Shown piece after piece: positions 53,402-64,000 of a stretch of DNA of 64,000 nucleotides; position 1 is the stretch's first letter, and each line of letters starts with the position of its first letter. The DNA is from Corythucha ciliata (Eukaryota > Arthropoda > Insecta > Hemiptera > Tingidae). The stretch covers positions 47,534,198 through 47,598,197 of the forward strand of contig CM075937.1 in NCBI GenBank assembly GCA_038030265.1, written 5' to 3'. A program made the position numbers and the translations under genes. The notes under the pieces are model-generated. The model was given only the letters and a program-made list of their open reading frames with translations. It did no database searches and had not been told where the DNA came from.

Positions 53402-54748
53402 AGAGATCCTTTTAAAAATACAAAGCTTCGTCTCTACAAACGGAACGAATAACGATCTTAAGTAAAATGCCATTGTAAAAACTGGAGAACCTGCACCAAA
53501 TTCAAGAGAAACAAAATTCAAACGCTGAAAAGAGATGAAAAATGAAATAAACGCCAGGAAAATATTTGAAAAGGAGCAGTTGCCGACCACGACCGTTCGC
53601 ACAACGAGCCGAGAGGAACCGGATTCGACCGAAGAAGCGATGAGTAGAGCTGTTTTTCTAACGCGCGAAAAAGAGAAGGAAACTGAGCTTGACGAAGACA
53701 TGAATGAGTGGACGGGAATGGAAGGGAGGGAGATTGGATTCTCCAAAGTTAGCGCATCTGTTACGCTATTAAGACCCAATAGATCGCTCTAGTATTCTCC
53801 CATTTGATGAAAAAAAGACGTCCTAACTCTCCTATGAACGCAGATGAGTGAAATTATCGTTATTGTTTAAATCATTTTTTTTCTCCAAGAAGGGACTTTT
53901 CTAAGAAAAATATTTCCAAGAAATATTCCTTCATTTCCGAAAAAAACCCTAGTCATCGGCGAATCTATCGATGACCGGACGCCTCGCCACTGGGAAAAAG
54001 CTATAATTCGCAGTATTTATTATAGCTATTAAAATATATGCTAGTGGAATTGAGAAAAACGCTGATTCGCAGTTTAAATTGAGAAAACGCACGTATGCGG
54101 TTTTCGTAGCTAAAATTGAGTAAAAATATGTACTTCAACGCTACTAAAAAGTATTTCTATAGTTTAATTATAGAGACTGAAGGTCCTCCTAAAGATTTCC
54201 GCCCCGGGCCCCGATAGGTGTTGTTCCGCCACTGCCACGTAGAAAGTATATTCCTTGTATATTTGGGGACCTATTAAGGGGCCTTCTATAGAGATTTCCA
54301 CCCCCCCCCCCCCCTCAGGAGTATAGGCCACTGTTCAGGGCGTACTCTTGCTGAATACGCTGTGACCGATATATTATGTTCATTCGGCTTATCTCGGCGT
54401 TATCTAATAAGACTGCGCCTTTGGACGACCTCAGGAAAATTAGCTTAGAAGGGAATTTCATGAATTTAGTGACCGAAAATTGTAATTTTGCACATGAATG
54501 ACTCGAAACATGATATTTGTATAGGGGTGGGGGGGTTAAAATTTGAACTGCTCAGATTCTTGCTCCTCCAATGCTGTCTGACTTCCGCCGCCACTGCCCC
54601 TCAGAATTTGCCGCAATTTACAGGACAGGAATAATCTGATAAGGATTGGGGGGGGGGAATAGTCGGGTTTAGCCGTTTTTATAGGCCGCAAGTAATTATA
54701 GTCAGCAAGCCTCGTCCGCCAAACAAAAAACTCGCAGGTAATGCACCA
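53402..54748. other. No gene; transposon-end fragments
   Basis: Three or four forward 32-bp repeat units lie at 53990-54130. CGCCCCGGGCCCCGATA near 54200 also occurs near 15740. A CAGTGGCGGCGGAAGTCAG-type terminus (in reverse) ends at 54596, matching 7144. A short Glu-rich frame at 53535-53792 shows no recognisable domain. Confidence 0.5.
54540..54596 (-). repeat. Transposon-end repeat CAGTGGCGGCGGAAGTCAG, right end
   Basis: Reverse complement of the end at 7144, including the GGAGCAAGA and CTGAGCAGTTCAAATTT parts. Confidence 0.65.
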
Positions 54749-55429
54749 CTTGCTAACAGGGGCGGATACAGGGGGTGGGCGATCGGGCTGAGCCCGAAGG
54801 GCCGGAGGCCCCGAGGGCCAGTGCGGCCGAAAGGGCCGATATCCCCAAATTGACGGATCCTTGTCCTCCTGAAAAAACTGGTAACTACAGATTAATTTTT
54901 CTCGGTAATGGTCCTTAAAGTAAGCCTACAGAATCCCGGAACTGGCCTATTATAGGTACAATGAGACAAATGAGATAACCTATCAAGTAGGGTTTTCTTA
55001 AAACCGGGACAACCTTCAACCCATGACGCAAGACACAAGGCTGTTTTATAGCGTATAGCTTAGCAGTTGGTTCAAAATTCACTCATTGAGAACACCCAGA
55101 ATACACGTACCCTAAAGGCCTGCCGCAGCAGTTTGTGCCTCACCCTCATGCTGCATACATTTTCCCCATAATTTGCTGTCTTATATCTGCACCGAGACCG
55201 ATTTTATCGTCCCGATGCAATCTTCAGGGAACAGAGGGCGTTATAGGACTTGATCGGGGACTTGGGCATATTGTGATCTTTGTGTGTAGTTTTTTCTCTT
55301 CCACCCAGGGGCGCCGAGGCCTGAGGGGCGCGTCTAGCAAAATGAGCAGGGGAGAAGGAAGGTGGACGAGAAAAAATGACCTAAGAAGCCCATTTGACTT
55401 ATGAATATTTCAAACTATAAAATAGCCGA

Positions 55430-56705
55430 AAATTGAAGTTTTTTTTCAATTTTAGCCGTGGATTAACGAGCTTTTCCTCTACACTTTGTCCGCGTTTAGG
55501 TCATTTTCCTTAATTTTAGCTGCGAAGTAGCGTTTTTATCCCATGTTAGCGATTTTTCTCAATTTTTGCCATGAATTGAAGTTTTCCTAGATTTTTGCAG
55601 CAAATTAGCGATTTTTTACCTTTTCAGCAGTGAATTAGCACTTTGAACTGCAAGTGTAGCGTTTTTCATTGATTTCAGCCGCGCTAATTAATTAACAATT
55701 TCTCAATATTGGCCGCAATTTTTTTTTTTTTTTTTCAACTTTTAGCTATAGACTAGCGCTTTTTTCCAGGTATACGTCCGAAGTTGCCTTCAGAAGCAAC
55801 AGACTATTGTCTCTTGCTGAATTTTAGCCCCGAGTCAGCGTTATTACTAAAATTTAGTCGTGAATTGGCGTTTTCTCTAATATAGCTGGGAATTATAGCC
55901 GATTTTTTTCATTTGTATCCGCGAATGAACGTTTTTTCTAGACTATCCGCAAATTATCGGACTTTTTACAAATTTTAGCTGCCAATTAATTATCTATTAT
56001 TTTCAATTAAGTCCGCAGCATTGGATTGTTCCAAGTTTAGCCGCTAAGTAGCGCTTTTTGTCAAACTTCATTAGAGAAGCTATTTTTCTCAATTTTTGCC
56101 GTGGATTAGCTAATTAGCCATTCTTCTCAATTTCCGCCGTGAATTAGCATTTTTCGAAAATTAGCTGTGAATTGTGGCTTTTCAGTTTTTTATCCGCGAA
56201 CGGGCAATTTTTTTGCAATTTCAGATGCAAACTTGTCATTTTTCTCAATTTTAGCCCCCAATTAGCGTGTTTTTTTTATCGTATAGCCTTAGCGGTTTTT
56301 TTGCCTTTTAGCACTTGAAGAAAAGCAAAAACTGCGTCGCGTCTCAATTTTACCGACAGCAAATTAGCGTTTTTTCTTCAATTTAGGCATAAAGTGGCAT
56401 CTATACACCGCGAATCAGCTATTTTTTCTGAATTTCTGTCTGGATGTTTCATCGAGATACTGCGAATGAAAGCTTTTGAACAGTTTTTGCCACAAATACT
56501 AGCGATGTTTCCCAACTTTTTGCAGCCGTTGGTACTTGCCTGCAAGAATAGCATATTAGTAGGTACGCCTTCTCATCTTTATCCGCTTACGGACCTAAGA
56601 AAAACAAACTGGGGAGCAGCGAATTCTCTCTATTTTAGCCGCGAAGTTACCCCCAGAAGGGTGCGTTTTCTCTCAATTTGAGCCTTCAGAATAAGCGCTT
56701 TTGTG
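55430..56705 (-). repeat. Degenerate 32-bp repeat array, reverse polarity, inside hAT
   Basis: CGAATTAGCG and TTTTCTCAATTTTAGCC cores. Spacers GAAGTTGCCTTCAGAAGC (near 55780) and AAGTTACCCCCAGAAGGG (56643). The right boundary (TTTGTGGGCTAAATGG, TTATTCAGCT, CACCTGCAA) resembles that of the array at 17803-19340. Confidence 0.9.
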
Positions 56706-57174
56706 GGCTAAATGGATTATTCAGCTACACTCCTTGCTGATCACCTGCAAGCACTCCATCCTGAATGGATGGGATGGATTGAAAAGCATCGAAAGGAGCC
56801 AGTATCGCTGTCAAACTGCATGCCAAAAACTCGTTTTCACGTACCTACAAACATAAACGTAAGCCAAGTCTTCACTTGTGCCTTTTCGCCTGCGTCAGAG
56901 GCATGCGTCATAGCAGGCGGTGTGTTGAACGTGAGTAATGCGCTATTGCATGCCTCGAAAAGCTGGAAGGATATCAGAAATTGCGTGCCTAGCTTGGACG
57001 CATGCGTTGTTGAAAGTTGAAAAAGGCGTGTTGAATTGAAAGAGGAAGACGAAAGCGCACAAGGGGGAGACATAGCTATAGATACTAAATATCCACACTT
57101 TTAGGCCCACATATAGGGAGCCCGCGGTGAACCGGCCCCCTCACTCCTGTCTCGGACGCTACAAATACACGGAC

Positions 57175-57875
57175 AGAAGTGAGAAAAAGTGCTACTTCGT
57201 GGCTCATGTTTCCTCAAAGCTTCCGCGAATAAAGTACAGAAAAAGCGCTAATTCATGAATGAAATTAAGAAAAATGGCTCATTAGCGGTTAAGATCGAGA
57301 AAAATACGAACTCACCGCAAAAACTCAGAAAAAACCCTAATTCACCGCTAAAATGGCGAAAAATCGCTAATCCAACGATAAAATTGAGAAGCGCTGAAGT
57401 GAGGAAAAACGCTAATTTGCTATTTAAATGGACAAAACGTCAAATTCGCAGCTTCTAAAGGTAGCTTCGTGCCTGAAAGTGAAAGAATAGCTAATTCACA
57501 GCCAAATTCAGAAAAAGCTTTACGTAGTTCGCGACGAAAATTGGGGCAAAACTCTAATTCGTGGCTGAAAGGTATAAAAATCTATAATTTTTGAGGTTAA
57601 AATGAGGAAAAACGCTAATGTGTGAATATAATAAGGATAAATTGGTAATTAAGGTTTAAATTGAGAAAATTTACTAATTCACAGAAAATTGAGAAAATGG
57701 CAAGCCGAGGCTTCCGGAGGCAACTTTGCAGCCAATTAGCAAAAAGTGCTAATTTACGGCAAAAATTTAGAAAAATCGCGGCTAAAATGGATACGTATCG
57801 CTTATTCGCGGTTGGAATGGGGAAAATATTGAATTCACCGATGAAATTGAGAAGAACCTACGAAGTGTTTAAAAA
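57175..57875 (+). repeat. Degenerate 32-bp repeat array, forward polarity, inside hAT
   Basis: AGAAAAAGCGCTAATTCATG-type units; spacers AAAGGTAGCTTCGTGCCTG (near 57457) and GGAGGCAACTTTGCAGCC (near 57715), about 258 bp apart. Confidence 0.9.
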
Positions 57876-58125
57876 AGTGTGAAAAAAAAAACAAAAACAA
57901 ATACGTTTTTCGACAAGACGGGTGGGTGGATAGCGTTGGCTAGTAGGTAACTAAAGCATTTTCGGCTATGCGTCTACATGACGTTTTTGTGCGTCCAGGT
58001 ACGCACTATCACCAGGTGCAAGTGTGTCACATTCCTCCTGAATCACTCCTGTATAAATGTATATTGGGCCGATTTTCCCAGTGCCCCGGGCCGGACGAAT
58101 CTGTGTATCCGCCCCTGCTTGCTAA

Positions 58126-59559
58126 TCTTGTAATGTAATCTAATTTATTTCTGCCTGGACAATGAACAGCGCAGTTGTTTGTTTCCATTTGTTTGCGCCA
58201 TATTCCACTCATGAATAAAATTTAAAGGAAAAACGTGCGCATATTTTTCCTCAGCTTCATCACGCACGGACAACACGCCGCTCTCTGTTGAAATCAAAGA
58301 CCACGTGAGGAACATGTTTGTGGGGAAGGGGGAGTTCCTCTTCTGGACCACATTTTGACGCCGCGTGATAGAGGCGTCTGAATGAAAGAAACGTCCGCCT
58401 TTGATTTAGGCACGTTTAGAGCGATTAGATTATAGTTTAATTATGATTCATTTAATGTATGAAACTCGTATGAGAGCAAGGAGAGTTCAATGAATGATGT
58501 TACCGATTTTAAAAAAGAACAAAATATTTGGTTTAAATAAACGCCTAAAGTTCATCGAACTAGCCCCCTAAACTGACGATTATTAATTTGTTATGAAAAT
58601 AACCGTAGAATCTCAGATCCAGTCGAATCGAATCATTTATAGTTTTAATAACTATCTCCACAATTTAGCCCACCCGTACCCGTAGGTGTTCTATTGTTAC
58701 CGGCTCTTCGTTTCCTTAATTATTTAATTAATCACCTTCGTTTTTTACCGCCTTTATCAAAATGATATTTTATTTTATTAATTACTAGGTTATGGGATAT
58801 CAACGAATTAATTATTACATTTTAAGACAAGGTTATTTGTCAAATTAGCTGAATTGCGTGTCCCGCCGATTTCAAAAAAAATCCTTTCAAGTTTCCAAAA
58901 TTGAAAGAAACGACGCTGAAATTGTAGAAATAACACGGGAGGAGGAGGACCTTGAAGGTGTTTGGGTTAAATCTTGTTATACCTATAAGTTCTCAGGGAC
59001 CATGCAGCCGTTCAAAAAATTCCGCAGCCGGTACACTTCAGCTCTTATATAATTGGGGGCATCAATACGATCGTAAACCAAGGGAACTTGAAATCGTGGA
59101 AACCCCCCCCCCCTCCCATCGTCCTGAGTACATCATTCGTCTCTATCATTTTCGGAGTATAAAGAAGCGAATAAATTGAGCTGTGATGCCTTCTAGAAGA
59201 CCTGTTGTATTATTAAGAAGAAAATGTGAATTGTAAATAGTCCCACGAATTAGACAATTTTTACCACGATTGAGATGCCATCGAATGAAGTCTGGAGTTC
59301 CACGAGATCATAACCGCAGGTTCAGGGTCGACTTCCGCGTAAACAAAAAAATAAAATTAAAAAATTACAGTCTTTGCAGATACTACGCACGCTGACATAA
59401 AGTCACTCTTTCAAGGCCCTTCCAAACGAATTAGTTATTTTATTCCCTCAACCAACCCCTCCCCCCTCCAACTAATAAGATGATGCGGCGGGATGAAATT
59501 ACTTGAAAAACTAGTAAAAATAATCGCCTCATTCGGTTACAAACTGTCAGGACGAAATC
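58126..59559. other. Upstream flank of acyltransferase gene; no gene recognised
   Basis: AT-rich unique sequence. Frames at 58858-59052 (64 residues, charged) and 59493-59720 show no domain; the second overlaps the acyltransferase exon in another frame. No clear TATA box is seen. Confidence 0.5.
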
Positions 59560-59797
59560 ATGTTCAAAACCGTCATCCCAGTGATTGGACTGACACTCAC
59601 GCCCGTCTACATCGCGTCCCTGGTTGTGACACTCGTCTATCGGTTTATTGTCCATCTGTGGCTCAGATGCACTCGACCGGACTACGTTGGCCTATTGGAC
59701 ATTTACGAGGCTTGGTTTAACAATGAGAATCCTTCCACTTTGAGTATCATTAACGTTTTTGCAAATGTCCGACCGACGACTGTCCTCAGTGGAGAAG
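59560..59797 (+). CDS. WS/DGAT exon 1: membrane helix
   Basis: Begins at the ATG that opens the hydrophobic N-terminus (VIPVIGLTLTPVYIASLVV). Ends G|GTTGCA in phase 1; the codon is completed by AA at 59869. Confidence 0.88.
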
Positions 59798-61271
59798 GTT
59801 GCATTTAAATTGTGATTTTTAGTGTTTTGTTTTGTTTCTGTTTTTTTTTAAACAAAATTTGTGATCAGAATTTAGAAAAAAGTCGATAGACAGAGTGTTG
59901 AGAGAAACGGCCAAGCAATGTAACGCAAGGTTGAATTGCGTTATTGACAAAATGTTCGGACTGAGAGTATGGCGAGTCGGTAAGACAAACATCGAAGAAC
60001 AAGTCATCTCGTTAGACGCGACAAATTCGAAAGAGGTCGAAGAATATTTGTCGAAAGTTGCCAACGTTCCTATTCGTAACGGAAGGTTCGAAGAATTTTG
60101 CGTATAAAGCCGCCCATTCGAGTTGGAAGCAATAAAAATAAATAAATAAATAATAAATTTGAACAGACTGTTTGAACTTCACGTCGGCAGCCATCTCATC
60201 GATGGCAAGTACCCGCTCATTTTCCGCGCTCATCACTCCATGGCCGATGGTTACGCCATTCGACATTTGATCATGGACGATCAAATCACTCATTCGTCTG
60301 TCCACGCCATGCCCAAGACCGCCTCGGCCCCCAAGCCTAAAACCACCTGGAAAGTTATTAAAGACAACTTCGCTTTAGCGTCGGACGTTATTAAAATGTT
60401 TATTTTCACGCCGACGATGTGCATCGAACAATATTTGACTCCTGTTGAAAAGAATTCACTCAAAGCGGAGGCATTGTCGGGGGACAAAATTCTTAGGTAA
60501 TATACTGTTAAAATACGCTCAATAAAAATGGTTTTAGACTGCTACAAATGCGATTTTTATTTTTGTTTTAGATGGCGAACAGGGGACCTCCGAATCCTGA
60601 AAGAGATTAAAAAAATGACGAAAAATACAATCACTGAAATACTTCTAAGCGCCGCGTCTAAAAGTTTAGACGACTTGTTCAGAGGGCGCGGAGAAACTGT
60701 GCCGCACATCACTGTCGTTTTCCCGATGAGAAAAACTCAAGAGACTAGCGGCCTGGGCAATAACTTCATTCCAGTCGCTTTGAAATTGCCACTGAGCACG
60801 CTCAATCGCGAGTTGGACATTATGGAGAAAATAGACGAATTGGAACAACTGCCCGCTCACAGGATGAACTACTACCTGCCGCGATTCGCTTTCGTCCTCC
60901 TGCCGATGGATATTCCCGAATGGGCGTACCGGTGCACCGAAGTGACCAGTCTTTTCAGCAATGTTCCAGGACCGCGGGAAAAAGTTGCTTTTAACGAATT
61001 TGAAGTGGAAGAGTTCGCCTTTTTTCTACCGAATCTTTCAAAGAACAACAGTAAGCGTCCCCCCCTCCCCCCACACACACAGTTTAACAGTTTTAACGAT
61101 TTCAACCGGCTTTTTGTTTGTTCAGGTCTCGGTATAATGCTCACATCCTACGTTGACAAGTTTGTCTGTTCCGTTATTATCGACCGCAAAGTAGTTAAAA
61201 AAGACGACGACGCTCAAAAAATCGTAGACGGTATAATGGCCTACATTGACGAAATTCACAGGAAATTGTAG
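59560..61271 (+). CDS. WS/DGAT-type wax ester synthase or diacylglycerol O-acyltransferase, five exons
   Basis: Five exons (59560-59797, 59869-60085, 60167-60496, 60572-61050, 61126-61271) join in phase to 469 residues, a normal length for the WSD1-like family. Residues 4-35 or so form one hydrophobic helix, suggesting anchoring to the endoplasmic reticulum. HHSMADG (residues 174-180, 60231-60251) is the HHxxxDG catalytic motif that transfers acyl groups from acyl-CoA to fatty alcohols or diacylglycerol. SNVPGP and LGIMLTSYVDK near the C-terminus are also family marks. All introns are 70-85 bp with GT-AG ends. The product likely makes storage or cuticular neutral lipids; wax ester versus triacylglycerol preference cannot be read from sequence. 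Confidence 0.93.
59869..60085 (+). CDS. WS/DGAT exon 2
   Basis: Acceptor GATCAG, donor GTTCGA, phase 1 in and 2 out. Encodes LNCVIDKMFGLRVW and the VANVPIRNGR that leads into the catalytic exon. The donor is weak (AAG|GTTCG), but only it continues the family alignment. Confidence 0.85.
60167..60496 (+). CDS. WS/DGAT exon 3: catalytic HHxxxDG
   Basis: Acceptor TGAACAG, donor GTAATA. Encodes LFELHVGSHL, PLIFRAHHSMADGYAIRHLI with the catalytic motif, and a variable linker. Confidence 0.93.
60572..61050 (+). CDS. WS/DGAT exon 4
   Basis: Acceptor TGTTTTAG, donor GTAAGC. Encodes TEILLSAASKSL, VVFPMR, GLGNNFIPVALKLPL and SLFSNVPGPREKV, the conserved C-terminal half of the family. Confidence 0.93.
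61126..61271 (+). CDS. WS/DGAT exon 5 and stop
   Basis: Acceptor TTGTTCAG. Encodes LGIMLTSYVDKFVCSVIID and a Lys/Asp-rich end to TAG at 61269. AATAAA near 61673 is a possible polyadenylation signal but lies far away. Confidence 0.9.
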
Positions 61272-61439
61272 CATTTCCAGGACAAACTTTTGAAACTGAT
61301 TGATCCGCAGTTTTAATAACAGTAAATTGGCTGTAAAACTTTATAAATATTTAGTTTAACTGTTACGTAGGAACGTAATTTTAATTTCCCGTATTTATTA
61401 ATTTACTGAACAGGAAAATACGCGGTCAGCACCGCGCCC

Positions 61440-61600
61440 CCTTGCCCCCTTTTCACGGCGCGCCCTTTTGCCCCCTTTTCACGGCGTTTTGAAACGAATT
61501 TCGGTCTTTTGTATCAGGAGAATAATGATGTTCTTGGAGATAGGATTCCGTCAAAAATTAATTCGTCGACGAGCTCCCAGCACATTCTATTCTACTGCTA
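61440..61600 (-). repeat. Dispersed repeat related to 36944-37077
   Basis: In reverse complement, GATACAAAAGACC, TTCAAAACG, AAAAGGGGGC and the GCTCCCAGCACATTCTATTC end match the element at 36944. Orientation of parts differs, so it is rearranged or partial. Confidence 0.6.
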
Positions 61601-61721
61601 ACAGGGGATCTGTAGTACGGGGGATTAGAATAGGATGGGGGCGGGGATTATGAAATTGAAATACCAAACGGAAATAAAACGAGTTATTCGTTGTTTATTT
61701 CTACAAATCTAAACAATATAC

Positions 61722-62785
61722 TGACGTCGGGGGATTAACACCGCAAACAATTAATTAGGCAAGTCGCCCACCCTAGGGAAAATTTCCAAGAGATCCCTAC
61801 ACACACACAAAAAAAAAGGAGCCCTCCAGGTGGGGGAAAAGTCGGAAAGGGAACCACCCACCGGTCAACCCACTGAGCCAACTGAGCGGATGGGAGTGGG
61901 CGGAAACCACCCACTGACTATATAACCAGAGCGCCGGCACTCGAGACTTCACTTCAAGTCAAGCAGTCAAAAGGGAAACACCCGTTCAACCTGGACCAGC
62001 TCTTCAGCCTGCGAACGGACGACTCGACTGGGATACAGTGCGACACTCCATTGGCTTCGAAGACTGGGAACTCCAGGACCCACGACGATCCGGAACTACT
62101 ACAGCGACGACGCAGTCTTCCCGAAGCGAAGGATCGCTCACCAAAAATTACGCCGTACGGGAAAACGTCCAGCGGTCAATTGAGACGACTCTTGACCGCT
62201 GGCGCCGTCACACCCTGCCGAGGCATCAACGGGCAAAGCCTATTGGGAACCTTTCTCACCCCTCAGTGATTCGATCCTGACCGGTTGGTAGAAGGCTGAC
62301 CCTGATCGAGGCCTCTTACCCCGTTTTTTTCTCTCGACCAGTGGTGCGGATAACCTTGCGGGAACCTTCCAAGCTCGACATCTGTTAAGAAGACTCCGGA
62401 AGCTTGATGAAGGGAAACCCTATCGTGGACCTGACCGCTGGCTAGACCGTTGAGAAGACTCCGGTCACCTTTTCTATTCGTTCCCTCAACCTCGGTGGAG
62501 CTTGATAGATATTACGGGGCTTAGCGACATTTGTGTCTGCCCCAGTCCGAACCTTTCCCCGTCCTTGCCGAACCCGGCGAAGAAGACGACACCGGAATGG
62601 ACGGTGCCGATCAAGGACCGGTCAACGCCATCGGTCAACTCCGATCACCAAGGAACGCTAACGGGGACAGTTAGCCCGACAGTCGGCCCATAGCGCTGAG
62701 GGACGCTAACCGACAAGGCCAGCGGACAACGCAGCGACACCACGACCAGAGGATCTGGGAACAGCGCAAAGGGACGCTACCGCCT
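61722..62785 (+). mobile_element. LTR-like repeat, copy 2
   Basis: Matches the reverse complement of 21606-22425. Starts TGACGTCGGG, with a TATATAACC box at 61919-61927 and GGGACGCTA near the end. It is about 240 bp longer than copy 1, through extra sequence around 62330-62520 and elsewhere. No protein frame has support; open stretches at 62038-62280 are shared by chance between frames. Solo LTR or TRIM is most likely. Confidence 0.7.
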
Positions 62786-62802
62786 AAAATGGGGGTCAAG
62801 AC

Positions 62803-63340
62803 GGAAAGTCAAAACGTACAAAAACTGACTGCGGTACGTTGTTTGGTGTGCCTAAAGGTATGACATATTAAAAGTCCTTGCCCCTAGTGATGGCGCAAAG
62901 GTCTCTTATTTTGGTTTTATGACTTTATCTCGGAAGGGGTTGGTTTTTTACAGCATGTATGCGTATACAAAAGTATAGCTCACACAATTTCATACATATT
63001 TTATTCCTAGGGGTTTTTACCGTCTGTTACCGTTAGTAAGATATATGAACTCGAAACAACTGTTCTATACCTACGTTTATCTTGCTAACGGTTTGAAATG
63101 GCCAAAAAACCATGGGATAATAAAAAGTAGAGAATTTTTTGAGCTTTAATTTTGTATACGCATAAATGTTTTGAAAGACCAACCCCCACTAAGATATAGG
63201 CAAAAAACCATAAATAAGGACCTTTGACCCTTCCCCCTCCCCTTTTGCGCCAACCCTAGGTTCAAGGACTTTTAGTATGTTATACAACTAGGCATCCCAA
63301 ATAATGTGGCACAGTCGGTTTTTGTACGTTTTGACTTTCC
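62803..63340. mobile_element. Foldback element, 538 bp
   Basis: GGAAAGTCAAAACGTACAAA at the left pairs with TTTGTACGTTTTGACTTTCC at the right. Further in, CTAAAAGTCCTTG-like, TTGGCGCAAA-like and GTATGCGTATACAAAA sequences pair with their complements. The arms are about 200 bp and roughly 75-80% identical. No coding frame. Confidence 0.85.
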
Positions 63341-63365
63341 ACCTAGAATCATTCATTGACTGGAC

Positions 63366-63480
63366 TATTACAGGGTGTTTCAGGAGGAATGTGCAATACT
63401 TTGCTATGTTGTAGTAAGCACCTGGACGCACTGAAAATACCATATGAACATATGGTCGAAAGTTGTTACCTTACGAAATA
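63366..63480 (+). repeat. Dispersed transposon-end repeat, copy 2
   Basis: TTACAGGGTGTTTCAGGAGG with the next 100 bp is related to 24748-24870. Confidence 0.65.
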
Positions 63481-64000
63481 TCGGCATTCACGCTCTTCGT
63501 GACTTTTTTACACAAACAGCGGATTCACAGCTCGCAATTCAAGTTTAGGCAAAAACTAATGACTGATTCGGAAAGAGCAGAAAATGTCCTTCTCGAATCT
63601 GTCATTAGAATGGGGTTTCGGAGTTAATTTGAACATGTAATCTGCATGCAAACACAGGAAAAATAAAACGCCAAAAATAGCAGGTGAATTTCAAGGTGGC
63701 GTACGTCAGCTGTTTTATGGTCTAATGAGTGTGTACCGCCGGATGGGTCTGGGTTCAGGGAGTCGACAAAGAGTAACAAAGAGGTACCTTTACCCCGTGA
63801 TGTACATTTATTATTTACAGTCTGACTCACCTTTCCCCGGGCCTGCGGTAGCGTGTACACGAGCTGGCACGAAGGCTGGTCGCGAGGCTTCGGCCCCCCC
63901 TGCACGGATGTGCGTCCCTGACTCTAAGCTGTCCCCTCGACTCTGTCCCCCCTGGGTTTTTATACTAAACCCCCGAGGACATGTTTGTAAAATCCTAAGT
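63481..64000. other. Window end; no gene recognised
   Basis: Unique sequence with GC-rich stretches from 63830 onward. TTTTTATACTAAACCC near 63957 could be part of an LTR or promoter cut by the window edge, but nothing supports a specific call. Confidence 0.4.

Larger units (their letters stand above)
54757..58117. mobile_element. hAT-like element, 3,361 bp, carrying two opposed repeat arrays
   Basis: Perfect 14-bp inverted ends CAGGGGCGGATACA and a perfect 8-bp target duplication CTTGCTAA (54749-54756 and 58118-58125) define a hAT-type insertion. GGGCC-rich sequences lie inside both ends. The interior carries a reverse-polarity array (55.43-56.7 kb) and a forward-polarity array (57.18-57.87 kb), separated by a unique segment. 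There is no transposase. A frame of 102 residues at 56712-57020 lies in the central segment and has no recognised domain. Confidence 0.9.

Noticed and set aside
53090..53779. 229-residue minus-strand frame across the BEL 3' LTR
   Set aside because: Antisense to the LTR; a related minus-strand frame occurs across the 5' LTR, so it reflects LTR sequence.
56712..57020. 102-residue frame inside the 54.8-58.1 kb hAT-like element
   Set aside because: Starts in array-boundary sequence, shows no transposase motif or domain; kept only as a note.
62038..62280. 80-residue frame in the LTR-like repeat
   Set aside because: No equivalent open frame of the same length in copy 1, and no domain.

Overview
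The window is eukaryotic nuclear DNA from an invertebrate animal, most likely an arthropod or a close relative. The evidence is GT-AG introns, a roundabout (Robo) axon-guidance receptor whose cytoplasmic motifs (CC0, CC1, CC2) look arthropod-like, BEL/Pao and Ty3/gypsy retrotransposons, and many hAT-like and foldback DNA elements. I cannot name the species. Three host genes are supported; most of the rest is repetitive.

Layout. 1.15-3.36 kb: a 16-17 bp minisatellite with a palindromic MITE inside it. 3.8-4.7 kb: a single-exon, secreted or membrane-tethered serine-protease homologue that has lost its catalytic His and Ser. 7.4-10.2 kb: the remains of a gypsy element (minus strand) whose LTR-like sequence carries a 1.0 kb hAT element. 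10.8-12.7 kb: three further inverted-repeat elements. 13.0-16.1 kb: a 3.1 kb hAT-like element. 16.2-19.4 kb: palindromes and a degenerate repeat array. 19.8-35.8 kb: the 3' part of robo (end of the last Ig domain, three FN3 domains, transmembrane helix, cytoplasmic tail). Its 10.5 kb last-but-one intron holds a decayed BEL element, itself split by a 4.9 kb DNA element that contains a DUF4806-like pseudogene, a tRNA-derived SINE, a 1.76 kb foldback and, inside that, a MITE. 37.5-46.7 kb: degenerate arrays interrupted by a gypsy element (minus strand) that lacks its reverse transcriptase. 47.0-53.4 kb: a BEL/Pao element with both LTRs and a 5-bp target duplication. 54.8-58.1 kb: a 3.36 kb hAT-like element with a perfect 8-bp target duplication. 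59.6-61.3 kb: a five-exon WS/DGAT-type O-acyltransferase gene. 61.4-64 kb: an LTR-like repeat, a foldback and dispersed repeats.

The most unusual feature is a family of degenerate arrays of roughly 32-bp units, with the cores GCTAATTCGCGG and AAAATTGAGAAAAA. They recur in both polarities through the window and carry a GAGGCAACTTT-type spacer every few hundred bases. At least two array blocks lie within hAT-type boundaries with 8-bp target duplications, so the arrays appear to be carried by DNA transposons. I know of no named family that matches.

The three genes show no functional link: Robo is a Slit receptor at the neuronal surface, the acyltransferase acts in neutral-lipid synthesis at membranes, and the protease homologue probably acts outside the cell.
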